Source of the DNA: Denticeps clupeoides
Taxonomy: Eukaryota; Chordata; Actinopteri; Clupeiformes; Denticipitidae
Length of the DNA stretch: 64,000 nucleotides
Direction of reading: 5' to 3'
Assembly (NCBI RefSeq): GCF_900700375.1
Contig: NC_041713.1
Coordinates: forward strand, 1-64,000
Shown here: piece by piece, positions 41,116 to 57,900 of the stretch
Layout: the number at the start of each line of letters is the position of its first letter
Numbering within the stretch: the first letter of the stretch is position 1
The notes under the pieces: model-generated
Database searches by the model: none
What the model was told of the DNA's origin: nothing
The model's input: only the letters and a program-made list of their open reading frames with translations
Translations under genes and position numbers: made by a program

Positions 41116-41372
41116 ATGTCCTGGACTTCTGAATTGTGAATATCAGTCATGTTTTGTTGTCTGTGTCCCTGAGAGTCGTAATGTCTTCTTGGTTCTTCAT
41201 TTAAATAATATAAAACAATCATTTAACTTACATTCTGAGGTAAATTGACAGACATTTACAATGACATGAAGTGTTTGAGTGTCCTCGTCAAATGAACTTT
41301 CTTCTTCCCCCCTCGGAAGGAACATCGTCATTTGAGAGTGGAAATAGAAGAGGACGCCATTCTTTTTTAAGT
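41116..41372. other. Intergenic DNA
   Basis: Nothing recognised. Confidence 0.5.
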
Positions 41373-41552
41373 GGAAGTGAAGTGATTGTCATTGTGAAAC
41401 ACTGCAGCACAGCACACGGTGACATGGTGAGACGTGTCCTCTGCTTTTAACCATCCACCTTGGTGACGATGTGTGGGGATGGTTCTTTGCTCAGTGGCAC
41501 CTCAGTGGATCTGGATTTGAACCTTCTGGTTATGGGGCCGCTTCCTTCCATG
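41373..41552 (-). mobile_element. tRNA-derived SINE (family A)
   Basis: Reads in reverse: GTGAAGTGATTGTCATTGTG, CAGCACAGCACACGGTGACA, GGATTTGAACCTTCTGGTTA, GGGGCCGCTTCC. The box A end is damaged. Confidence 0.82.
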
Positions 41553-42009
41553 CCTGTCATGGTGCCCACTCAGGGTTATGGTTAAAAACAGAGGACATCG
41601 CACTGTGTGTGTGCTGTGAGGACACTGTCCACCACAAAGCTGTCGAGTTCAGAGAATCTGATGCTAACTGTAAAGGACCACAATTGTCCTTTTTATGGTT
41701 TTGACATTGTTCTTGATACCATAATAATATTAATATATTTATAATAATGTATGTATTTGTGATTGAGTGGTGTTTTGTGCCATGTACTGTTGTTTGCCCA
41801 GTTGGCCACTTGTATGATGACACAGGAATCGATGGTCATGCCGCATGTTTGCATTTGCTTTTTATTTTTTTGATGTGTAAAATATTTCTCTGTATTATAA
41901 CAAGGCATCTGTTGAGACTCCCTCAGGCATCCAATGGTTGCTACACTAATTACATGTAACTTCAAATTATAAAGTATTTGGTCTTTTGACATCTGATTTC
42001 CACTTCTTC
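41553..42009. other. AT-rich intergenic DNA
   Basis: No gene seen; a (TAATA) stretch lies near 41,720. Confidence 0.5.
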
Positions 42010-42970
42010 ACTGTAAAGTGAAGTGATTGTCACTTGTGATACACAGCAGCACAGCACACGGTGCACACAGTGAAATTTGTCGTCAAGTCAAGTCAGCTTT
42101 ATTGTCAATTCTGCCACATGTACAGGACATGCAGAGAATTGAAATTACGTTACTCTCTGACCCATACAAGTAACATTAAATACAAAAACAGTAACATTGA
42201 ATACAAGGTATAAATACAATAAAAAAAAAAAACACAATATACAATTTTTAAAAACACCATATACAAATAAGGGCACATGGTGGAGAGTGCAAAACCATGT
42301 AGTGCAACAGAGGTAAGTTTAAAGTGACGAAGTGAAAGTGAGGTAGTTGGCAGACCAGAGCTGCACAGAGTGACTGGTGCATGGTCAGTTTGTGTGTGTT
42401 AGGGTTCAGAAAGTTTGTGGAGCAGAAGAGGGGAGTGAGGGGAGTGGGGGCAGAGCTGGGAGAGAGTTGAGTTTCCTGACCGCCTGATGGGTGAAGCTGT
42501 CCTTCAGTCTGCTGGTCCTGGCCTGGAGACTCCGCAGTCTCCTCCCTGATGGCAGCAGGCTGAAGAAGGTTTGCATTGGGTGGGTGGGATCAGCTGCTAT
42601 GCCGAGGGCTTTCTTGGTGAGGCGTGTACTGTAGATGTCTTGGAGGGAGGGGAGAGGGACACCGATGATTCTCTCAGCTGCTCTGACTATGCGTTGGAGA
42701 GTTTTTTGGCAGGACGCATTGCAGGCTCCAAAACACACAGTAATGCAGCTAGACAGGATGCTCTCGATGGTTCCTCGGTAGAATTTGTCCTCTGCATTTA
42801 ACCATCACCCTGAGTGAGCAGTGGGCACCATGACAGGCGCCCGGGGAGCAGTGTGTGGGGACGGTGCTTTGCTCAGTGGCACCTCAGTGGCACCTTGGCG
42901 GATCGGGATTCGAACCGGCAACCTTCTGATTACGGGGCCGCTTCCTTAACCGCTAGGCCACCACTGCCCC
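42010..42970 (-). mobile_element. tRNA-derived SINE (family A) split by a LINE
   Basis: Tail part at 42,010-42,081 and head part at 42,790-42,970. Together they form one minus-strand SINE with GGATTCGAACCGGCAACCTT (box B reversed) and CGCTAGGCCACCACTGCC (box A reversed). Confidence 0.88.
42082..42781 (-). mobile_element. CR1/Rex1-like LINE 3' end inserted in a SINE
   Basis: Minus-strand frame reads TLQRIVRAAERIIG, LPSLQDIYSTRLTKKA, DPTHPMQTFFSLLPSGRR and DSFTHQAVRKLNS, the C-terminus of this LINE type. The 3' tail is at the low-coordinate end (CAATAAAGCTGACTTGAC on minus). Flanked by the 8-bp target duplication AATTTGTC (42,074-42,081 and 42,782-42,789). 5' truncated. Confidence 0.88.
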
Positions 42971-44603
42971 CTCGCTGTCCCTTGCAGGGTCAGAAATGTG
43001 GACGTGCTGAGCGTGTGAAGGGTTAACGGTAGAAATATCAGCGTCTGTCAGGAGGGGGAGGTTTTCATTCAGACCGCCATCGCTTGCATGTCCTGGTGTG
43101 CACTCGCTGCTACACGATGGTAACCGGGAAGGAGGAGAGATGGAGGGAAGGGACAGCAGTTTGAAAATGAAGAAAGGATGGATGGATCGTGAGAGGGACG
43201 CTGGAACATCAGAAGCTGCCGGAATGGACGGAGGTGAGGAATGAATTGTTCCTGATGGTACAACTCACTGCCTCCGCAAATGAGGTTAAATGAAACTTCA
43301 GAAAGTCTTATTTTGCACTTTGATGAAATTCTTATTTGTGTTATGTGGGGAATTCCAGTCCCAGTGGATATAAATGGGAATTGGATTAAAGTATTGATCC
43401 GTCTGGTCCAGGTCAACGCAGTCCCAGTAACCCAGACGAGGGGGAGGGCAGAGCGCCATTCCTGCCATCGTCTCCGTCAATATCTATACACACACAACGG
43501 CGAGTATAAAACAGATTTTTACTTCGTCCCGACCAGACAGACCCGCTTTTGTAGGACATGAGCCCGCTGACCTTCGCCATTCAGGCTGGAATGGATCTAC
43601 ACCCATAATGGATGTCTTCTCAGCACCTACATGGAGACCCTCTCAGGTCACAGTGAACATTCAACGCTGTCGGTGAGTTTCCGACTCCCAGAACCCATCG
43701 AGTGTTGAGTGTGAGCCGTCTCTTGACCTCCTCATCCACCAGGCACCAGGTCTCAGTTCACATTCACTGCTGTCGGTGGGCTTTTAAGAGTCTCGACCCG
43801 CCGGTCAGTGAATGAAAACCGCGACTGTAACGTAACCCGGAACAGTAACCGGAGCGTCTGAGAGTGAATGCGTGCATCATCACCGCCAAAACACGCACCA
43901 GATCTTCCATTAGATGATGTCCCATCAGCTTTTAAAAGTGTCCCGATCCTGGTGTGTACGACTGTTCAGTAAACACACGTTATATACTGTTATACCGTCA
44001 GTCCTTCAGTCCCAAGGAAAGATATCTAATATTTATCAAAATATGAGGGGTTGCCAGTTCCAATCCCGAGCCGGAGAGCCGGGAGAGAACCCATCAAATC
44101 CTAATTAAGATCTTGGCCTGCCACACATATAACCTTCCTGACTGCTTCGCCGAAGCGGCGAGAGTGAGACACCTTGCTTCGTTTGAAAAACATCTATATT
44201 TTATAGTTCTGCTCTCTGGATTACATGACATTTAATCTGCCAGCTATGAGGTCTTAATTCGGTTGAGGTCCTGCTGTATAGGGGCTTTGTGGCTTATTAG
44301 TGTTCATGTAAATGCACCCATGGGGGCTGTGCAAACGATTGAAAAGAATTTTGAAATGAACAATCTACTGTCCACCATGTCCCCTCTGTCCCCCCCCGGG
44401 ATTTTTCACCAGCATAAAATAGCTTTCCACTAATTAAAGACCAACAAAAAGCACCAACATCACATTACACAACAGATCTGTAAAGGCTACGAGTGGACGA
44501 ACGAGTGACCATTTGAGATCGGTTCTCCTGCTTAATGGAATATAATTAGGTTTTCTAGTCAGTATTAATTAGTGAAGTTGTGGGAGCTCTTGTATATGTG
44601 GTG
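42971..44603. other. Intergenic DNA, no gene recognised
   Basis: 1.6 kb of mixed composition. Near 44,047 GGGGTTGCCAGTTCCAATCCC looks like a small SINE-head scrap. No splice-consistent exons were found. Confidence 0.5.
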
Positions 44604-44853
44604 CAGTGGTGGCCTAGCGGTTAAGGAAGCGACCCCGTAATCAGAAGGTTGCCGGTTCGAATCCCGAGTTGCCAAGGTGCCACTGAGGTGCCACTGAGCA
44701 AAGCACCGTCCCCACACACTGCTCCCCGGGCACCTGGTCATGGCTGCCCACTGCTCACTAAGGGTGATGGGTTAAATGCAGAGGACAAATTTCACTGTGT
44801 GCACCGTGTGCTGTGCTGCTGTGTATCACATGTGACAATCACTTCACAATTTA
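44604..44853 (+). mobile_element. tRNA-derived SINE (family A), reference copy
   Basis: Most complete copy: box A GTGGCCTAGCGGTTAAGG, box B GGTTCGAATCCCG, body CCGTCCCCACACACTGCTCC, tail TATCACATGTGACAATCACT. The AAGG and GGTTCGAATC words point to a tRNA ancestor. Confidence 0.92.
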
Positions 44854-44937
44854 ATTTAATTTAAAATTTAGACCACCAGCTCTCTGCTGCCCCCTGTCGG
44901 TTCTCCCAGCTCCAGGCAGCCAGTGTACAGTGTAAAG

Positions 44938-45040
44938 TGAGGTGATTGTCACTGTAAAACGCAGCACAGCACACGGTGCAGACACTTCGCTCAGTGGCAC
45001 CTTGGTGGTCTGGCATTCAGCCCACCACAGTCCCTGGTGG
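44938..45040 (-). mobile_element. SINE (family A) fragment
   Basis: GTGAGGTGATTGTCACTGTA, CAGCACAGCACACGGTGCAG and GCTCAGTGGCACCTTGG; internal part lost. Confidence 0.75.
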
Positions 45041-45724
45041 AATCTCTACACGGTCACTCACTTTATTCCCATTTTGCAGCTCCATGTCTGTGTGTGTCTT
45101 ATATTCTCCTTCAACATCATTTTTTTTAACTTGCTTACTTTTTTCCCATCCATATCACCCTTTTATTGTATTTTATTTTATTCTATATTATGAAATAAAC
45201 TTGAAATAAAGTTTTATGCACAGCCTAAACAGAGTGGTACAGGATGCATGAATCTTGTCTTTACAGATGTGAATATGTGGTTACCATGGCATCCATCACC
45301 CCGCACATTCTCCGGCATATTCTGCAAGAGCGAGTGTTCATATCAGACAAGCACTTTTTAAATTGCACGCATCCACCATCGCAGTATAGAGCTACTCTGT
45401 CCAGATTCTTCACTCGTTCTGAAATGTGTTGCCAGGGGCGACGCTGCAGCACTGGAAATAAAATGTCCGTTAGAAGACCAGTCCACACGGATCATCCCGC
45501 TGTAATCTGTGGCTGATCTGGGGAAACGCTGACGGTTCAGTTTCCAAACACGCAGGCAGCACGAGGACATTAAATCTGTTAATATCCCATAAGACGCCGC
45601 AGACGCCGCGGGCCGGGACAGCTTCTCCCAGGCTGTCCCCCTACAACAGTTCTACAGCAGTGCGACCCAGGACCAACATGGAAAATGTCCAGGTCCGGTC
45701 CACAGGTCCGAGTTCACAGCACCA
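45041..45724. other. Intergenic DNA
   Basis: Nothing recognised; T-rich near 45,120-45,190. Confidence 0.5.
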
Positions 45725-47517
45725 TGCACACACACACACACACACACACACACTACCTCATACACCATCACAGTGAGACTCACACACATACACACACTAC
45801 ATCATACACACCAACACAGTGAGACTCACACACACACACACACACACACACACTACGTCATACACACCAACACAGTGAGACTCACACACATACACACACT
45901 ACATCATACACACCAACACAGTGAGACTCACACACACACACACACACACACACTACGTCATACACACCAACACAGTGAGACTCACACACATACACACACT
46001 ACATCATACACACCAACACAGTGAGACTCACACACATACACACACTACATCATACACACCAACACAGTGAGACTCACACACACACACACACTACATCATA
46101 CACACCAACACAGTGAGACTCACACACACACACTACCTCATACACCAACACAGTGAGACTCACACACATACACACACTACATCATACACACCAACACAGT
46201 GAGACTCACACACACACACACACTACATCATACACACCAACACAGTGAGACTCACACACACACACACACTACCTCATACACCAACACAGTGAGACTCACA
46301 CACATACACACACTACATCATACACACCAACACAGTGAGACTCACACACACACACACACACTACATCATACACACCAACACAGTGAGACTCACACACACA
46401 CACACACTACATCATACACACCAACACAGTGAGACTCACACACACACACACACACTACCTCACACACCAACACAGTGAGACTCACATACATACACACACA
46501 CTACATCATACACACCAACACAGTGAGACTCACACACACACACACACACACTACCTCATACACCATCACAGTGAGACTCACACACATACACACACTACAT
46601 CATACACACCAACACAGTGAGACTCACACACACACACACACACACACACTACGTCATACACACCAACACAGTGAGACTCACACACATACACACACTACAT
46701 CATACACACCAACACAGTGAGACTCACACACATACACACACTACATCATACACACCAACACAGTGAGACTCACACACACACACACACACACACTACGTCA
46801 TACACACCAACACAGTGAGACTCACACACATACACACACTACATCATACACACCAACACAGTGAGACTCACACACATACACACACTACATCATACACACC
46901 AACACAGTGAGACTCACACACACACACACACTACATCATACACACCAACACAGTGAGACTCACACACACACACACACTACCTCATACACCAACACAGTGA
47001 GACTCACACACATACACACACTACATCATACACACCAACACAGTGAGACTCACACACACACCACACACTACATCATACACACCAACACAGTGAGACTCAC
47101 ACACACACACACACTACCTCATACACCAACACAGTGAGACTCACACACATACACACACTACATCATACACACCAACACAGTGAGACTCACACACACACAC
47201 ACACTACATCATACACACCAACACAGTGAGACTCACACACACACACACACTACATCATACACACCAACACAGTGAGACTCACACACACACACACACACAC
47301 ACTACCTCACACACCAACACAGTGAGACTCACATACATACACACACACTACATCATACACACCAACACAGTGAGACTCACACATACACACACACTACATC
47401 ATACACACCAACACAGTGAGACTCACACACACACACACACACACTACATCATACACACCAACACAGTGAGACTCACACACAGACACACACTACATCATAC
47501 ACACCAACACAGTGAGA

Positions 47518-47550
<33 letters not shown>

Positions 47551-47631
47551 CATCATACACACAGACACAGTGAGACTCTCACACACACTCACACACACAC
47601 ACACTACATCATACACACCAACACAGTGAGA

Positions 47632-47664
<33 letters not shown>

Positions 47665-47712
47665 CATCATACACACAGACACAGTGAGACTCACACACAC
47701 ACACACACACAC
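45725..47712. repeat. Compound CA-rich minisatellite
   Basis: About 2 kb made of repeats of CACAGTGAGACTCACACACA, a (CA)n stretch, then CTACATCATACACACCAA; period about 45-60 bp with variation in CA length and in CTACATCAT/CTACGTCAT/CTACCTCAT. Open frames here are repeat artefacts. Confidence 0.96.
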
Positions 47713-47796
47713 CGAGTCCAACTACGCCGGTGACGAAGCCGCTAATCCTCACTTATTCCTTTCTGTGTGTAGAGAGCTGAGCTGCAGCAGCGCGGA

Positions 47797-47920
47797 CGGG
47801 TGGATCCGGGTGGATCCAGGTTGGACGCGGGTGGATCCGGGTGGATCCAGGTTGGACGCGGGTGGATCCGGGTGGATCCAGGTTGGACGCGGGTGGATCC
47901 GGGTGGATCCAGGTTGGACG
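47797..47920 (+). repeat. 31-bp tandem repeat, 4 copies
   Basis: Unit CGGGTGGATC CGGGTGGATC CAGGTTGGACG, perfectly repeated four times, ending 10 bp before the slc25a23 start codon and so probably in its 5' UTR. Confidence 0.93.
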
Positions 47921-47929
47921 CGGCTCCTG

Positions 47930-52078
<4,149 letters not shown>

Positions 52079-53474
52079 GGCAGGAGGACAGATGAAGACA
52101 TGGTGCCAAGGGATGCACGTTCCACGAGGACAGTAAGGACAATTTTGTACATTTGGTAATTAATCAGACAGCCAGATTAGGACTGGGACCTTTTTAAGGT
52201 CACAGAAACGGCTCTCGTCAACAGATGTTCATGAATTACGTCATATCAGAATGTTCAGATAAAACAATGACATATTTTCAATAATTGTACAAATGATACA
52301 AAGATAAATTATGGTTGCCTGTCTGTCACTTTGTCATTATTTCTACAATTGCTCAGTGTTTGTATTTCATTGTAATTTAAACTGAAAGTACATGGCTTGG
52401 AACATCCTGAATCCTGGTGCTAAGATTCTCTGAATTCTCATAGCTGAGAATTATTCACTGCGACTGTTTGGATTATTAAGACTGCAGCAGAGGATGGAGA
52501 CGACTGATTATAAATTCACAACAGATCTGACTGTGAATCTGATTGTTTTATGAAATAATCACTTTAACAATAGTGTACATATGAGATTACAGATGCTATA
52601 TTAACAGAATTTTGTATCAAATCAATATTTAAGGTGAATGCTAGCTTGTTCTGACATATTGCCTGAATGCTTTTTATTGGGAAGTGTGGTGCCTTGCAGA
52701 CAGATATAATATATATGTGCACACAGGCTTTAACTGCTGTAATAATTCATGCCTTTGTAGATCTATGTACGCGCTACGTGTTTATTTTCAAAAGTGCTTA
52801 AAAAGTTGATCAGGTTTTACTGTTTCTGTTCTCTTTTCTTCAATTATAACAAGTTTGTAGATACAACAGGTCATTAAAATGATTATATTTTTAAGTAAAA
52901 AGATGTAAATGTAAAAAGATGCATTCGTCAGAATATATTGACTTTACTGAACATGCAGCAGGTTCGAGATGATTTATCAGAATGAAATTTTATTGATGAT
53001 GGTCGCATAGTGCAGCGCTTTACGTTTTGTGACAGAAGGCTGTGGTTTACTGTGAGGATTGTGCTCTGTGCTGTAAATGGAAATAAAGAAACGTGCACGA
53101 CGGCCTCCTTTTTACTTTCATTTCTGCGCCGTTTCGGAAAAACTTCCCACAATCCCCCGCAAACGGGGCAGTTAACAGCATAAAAGTCCCATCGACAAAT
53201 AAAAGTCTCTTACAACGTTCCAGCATAAATGTCCGTAATTATTCCTTATTATTCTGCCAGTAATAGTCAGGACAATAAAACTGGGCTCTTGTGCCTCTAT
53301 AATGTTATCATAAATAAAAGTTTTAGGACTTTTTGGTTGGGTCTCTGGAATCAGATCAGTACCAAGTCCAGGTCCGATTCGCGCCTCGCTGTCCCGCCCC
53401 TGTTGGCTCGGTGTGACGGTTCGGGCAGCCGCTTCTTCCCACAGAAAAAGGCGCGTTTCTTCGTTTCTGGAAAG
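52079..53474 (+). other. slc25a23 3' UTR and khsrp-like promoter side
   Basis: AT-rich 3' UTR to about 53,100, then CG-richer sequence toward 53,475. No further gene seen. Confidence 0.6.
53082..53087 (+). terminator. Likely slc25a23 poly(A) signal
   Basis: AATAAA about 1 kb past the stop on the gene strand. Confidence 0.5.
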
Positions 53475-53786
53475 ATGTCGGAGTTCGTATGGAGTTCCGA
53501 AGGACGCGTTCATGGACGCGGTGCAGCGGGCCCGCCAGGTAGGGGCGTGTGTGTGTGTGTGCGTGTGTGCGTGCGTGCGTGCGTGCGTGCGTGTGTGCGC
53601 GTGTGTGTGTGCGTGCGTGCGTGCGTGCGTGTGTGCGTGCGCGCGTGTGTGTGTGCGTGCGTGCGTGTGCGTGCGTGCGTGCGTGTGTGTGTGCGTGCGT
53701 GTGTGCGCGTGTGCGTGCGTGCGTGCGTGCGTGCGTGTGTGTGTGTGTGTGTGCGTGTGTGTGTGCGCGTGCGCGCGTGCGTGTGT

Positions 53787-53822
<36 letters not shown>

Positions 53823-54962
53823 ACGTCGAGGGACAGGGCGGGATGAGTGGGGTCAGGTCAGGTCTGTCCGTCAATGGAAAGGACAGGTAGGGTCAGGTCT
53901 GCCCATGGAGGGACAGGACTAGATGGGACGGGTCTGCCTGTTGAGGGAGAGGGCATGACTGGTGAAGGACGGGTCAGGTCATGTCTGCCCATCAAGGGAA
54001 AGGACTGGTCGGGTCTACCTGTCAAGAGAAAGGTCAGGTTGGGTCGGATCGGGTCTACTCATCGAGGGAAGTGACTGGTCAGGTCAGGTCTACCACTCAA
54101 GGGAATGGACTAGTCGGGTCTGCCCGTCGAGGGACTGGATGGGTCGGTTCTGCACTTCAAGTGACAGGGCAGGTATGGTTGGGTCTGCCCGTCGAGGGAA
54201 TGTACTATTCGGGTCGGGTCGGGTCCGCATGTCGAGGGAAAGGACAGGTCAGCTCTGTGGTTCCAGTGCTGGCGTTATGGTGAATAAACAGGCTGATGTT
54301 GTGGTTCCTGGCAGATCGCAGCAAAGATCAGTGGTGAGTCTGGCTCTGCGTCCGTACTGAACGGTGGTGGCATCACAGAAACGACCTCTGGAAGATGCAG
54401 GTAGGGGCTTTATTAATATATTTTTATTTTCAAACCAACCAGACAGCAAGAAAATGGCACCTCAGGGTGACCGGGACTCTGCTACAGCTTTATGTGAGCA
54501 GCATCATCCCCTTTACATCCCTGTACCTGTCGGTTGTGGCTAATCAACCCAGACCGATCCTGTCATGGTTCTCAGAGCCTGGCCAGCTCTGTAAAGTCAT
54601 CAGATTAGACCAGGGTCCTGCAGCTCTGTGTCTATGTCTCTCTCCCTGTCTCCCTCAGCCATTGGAGCACAGCTAGCAGCCCTCGCCCAGCAGAGGTGAC
54701 GTCTTTCACTCATCTTTCTGTCTTTTACTCAATCTAATGACATATTTATATTGTGTTTGTAAGTATGGAGAAATATTATAAATGTAATATGAACCTGTAA
54801 AAGTCACTTTTCTAATCTCACAATTTTAGTGCGGATCCATGTTATTGTAGGCATCTTGTCTGCTTTGCTTGCATATCTCCATCTTAGGCCAAGTTCCAGT
54901 ATGGAGGACTACTGCATCCCAGGTGGCATGGTGGGACTGAGTGAGTATTAACGCGCAGGCTC

Positions 54963-54998
<36 letters not shown>

Positions 54999-57900
54999 AA
55001 TAGATAAATAAACCTGGTTAAATAGTTTTTCATGAATTGGTGTTTGTGGGGATTTGTCTCTGCCTTGATTTGATGTGTGACCCTCATGTTAGATATGTTC
55101 ACTGCTCAAAAAGAATATTTCATCCATATTTAAGACGGGTCGACTCCACAGGTCATGTATTGTGCCTTTAAATGTGGAAATGAAAGAAACCAAAAAATCA
55201 GTTGATTAGCAGCTTGTCATTTGACCATCACTCCATCGCTCTCTGAATATCAGGCATTTATTCCTGATTTGCTTCTCTGTGAGGCTTGAGCTGCTGGCCC
55301 AAGCATTTCCTTTTCTCCTGTGCAGTACGTCGGGGTCTTCGTCCCTTTTGTCATGGAGAGTCACCTGCCCGCTTTTCACCGCGCTCCTCTGACTCTTTTC
55401 AGTTATTGGACGTGTAGGAGAGCAGATCAATAAGAGTAAAGATGATCCGGATTCAGGACGCCTCATTGGTGTCCAGGTGGGTCCTCACTTCAGACATGTC
55501 CACCTCAGATGCAGGTTTTTGCTGGAATTGATCACTTCTTTGTCTGTCTCTGCTGGATTGAAGCAAGCTCGTGGCATGGTCCAGGAGAGCCTCAGGGAAA
55601 GGGACCAGCCAGGATATGGAGACCAAAATGAATACGGCTCTAATATCGGGGGAGGCATGGATGTAATTCTCTTTTGTATGTTCAACTGCTATGATGGCAG
55701 ATCAGACTCTTCCATTTTGCTTCTGCTTTGTGATTCCTGGTCAGGTTCCTGTCCCTTGACACTCTGTTGGAGTTGTGACAGGTCCACTTTTTATCCTGTT
55801 TATTGAGAAGCTCATTGATTGGGGAAGTTTTGTTTGGCCTACAGATGATGGTACAGGACCTGATAAAATTGCCCACGTCATTGGTCCCCCTGATCGCTGT
55901 GACCACGCTACTCGCATCATCACTGACCTGCTCCAGAGCATCCGCACCCGTGAGGAAGGCCAGGTACATCCACCTCCTCCATATACCAGGCAGACGTGGA
56001 TCATGTGGGGAGGCCCCTTACGCCTTCAGGGTAGAATCACGGTGCAGTAGGTGTCACATTAGGGTTTGTGTTAAATTGTCACCAGGACCATCCATGTTGG
56101 AAGATACTGGACAGTCCAGAGTAGGGTTCAGTCCACAGTGTATATCCACTATGTTGATATTGGTCCACTTTGCCAACAGTGTGGTAAAGTATCTTTTGGA
56201 CATTTTTAGATATTCACTGAATTTTTAGACTAAAGCTGTAATGCATATTTAGAACCACAGTGTGGGAAGGAGTCTTAAAGAGGGCGTGACCAGGAAATCT
56301 TATCCATTTTAAAATAAAACACCCTGCAGAAAAGAATGCAAAAGATGAGTGAATAGAATTGTAGAGGATCAGTAACTTTGGAATTTCACTTGGTAGGGAC
56401 CTCCAGGAATGACCCCAGCAGGGAGAGGGCGAGGCCAGAGTAGTTGGGGTCCACCGGGAGGCGAGATGACTTTCTCTGTTCCTGCTCACAAATGTGGCCT
56501 GGTGATTGGCCGAGGAGGTGAGAACGTCAAAGCCATCAACCAACAGACGGGTGCCTTTGTGGAGCTCTCACACCAGATGCCACCCAACGGAGACCCCAAC
56601 TTGAAGCCGTTCGTCATCCGAGGGTCACCACAGCAAATTGATCATGCGAGGCAACTCATAGAAGACAAGATAGAGGTGAGACTAATCACTACTGCCCTCC
56701 ACCTCAGACCTTCTGGAACTGCTCTTTACTTGCTTCTCCAATAGGATCCTCCATGCCCAGTTGGACCAGGATCTTCTGGTCCAGTGGGTCCTTACAACCC
56801 CAGCCTACCTGGAGCTCCAGGACCCTTGTGAGTCTCTTATTTACTTTCATCAGATTTTACACACACCTGATTATTATTTTTTATTATCGTCTGTTTCAGC
56901 ATAACAATTCATAATTTCAGAATTCTTTAAATTCTGAAAAAAAAGATTACAAAAATAAATTATTATATTATTATTTTATCTAACTATAATAATAAGCTAA
57001 CACCATTTTATAAAATATATAGGGGAGGCCCTCCTGATACCTACCAACAGTGGCAGCCACGTGCACCCCACGACCCTGGTGAGTGACCCCGCCTTTTCAT
57101 GAATGGAAGCTTCATACAGGTTTCCACACCATCTCCCTCTCCAACATCAGACAGAGCAGCAGATCCTAACACAGCCTGGGCAGCGTACTACGCCCAGCAC
57201 TACCAGCAGCCGCCAGGCTCGGGTCCTGCCACGCCCACAGACCCCCCAGCTGGACAACCGGACTACACTAAAGCCTGGGAGGAGTACTACAAGCAGACGG
57301 GTGGGTTTCAGTTCTCATTAGATAATCTATTCTCATATATTATAGGTGGAGAAACTGGCTGCACATCTTTTAATTTTTGAAATGATTTAAATGACAATCA
57401 CTGTAGACATGATGTTACAGCACCATGCCAATTGAAATCTAACCTGCAAGCAGGTTACTGAATTCTCTGTTCTGACTGGCTCTTGTTAAGTGATTTTGTA
57501 GTTTTTTTTTAGCATTACAAATATTGTTTCATCCTTTTGGAATACATTCTCATTAATACACACCTCGATCATCCTTGTAATCATCTTTCTTTTTCTTTAT
57601 TTGAGCCCGTAAAATATCTGAATTTCTATTTCTGCACCTGCATGGTCATCAGCACCTCAAGCCTTCCTTCTATGCCCATTGCTCTCAAGCTAAGGTTCAA
57701 GTGAGCTTTATAGTCTTTATTGAGCTTTATTTCAGCAACATACATGTTCGACAGAACCAGGTGCTGCATATAAAATTTTAAACAACGTTACAGACGTTAC
57801 AACGTGCACAAAGTGAGCTGGATGAAGATCTTAATCTAGTCAAATCACACAAAGGCCTTAAAAAGCTCAAGTGTGCTAGTCAGAGTTCCAGAACCATTTT

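Noticed and set aside
44604-44853. tRNA gene from box A and box B matches
   Set aside because: No cloverleaf or anticodon stem; the same head with a body and tail recurs many times, so it is a SINE.
45773-47733. His/Thr repeat ORFs
   Set aside because: Artefacts of the CA-rich minisatellite.
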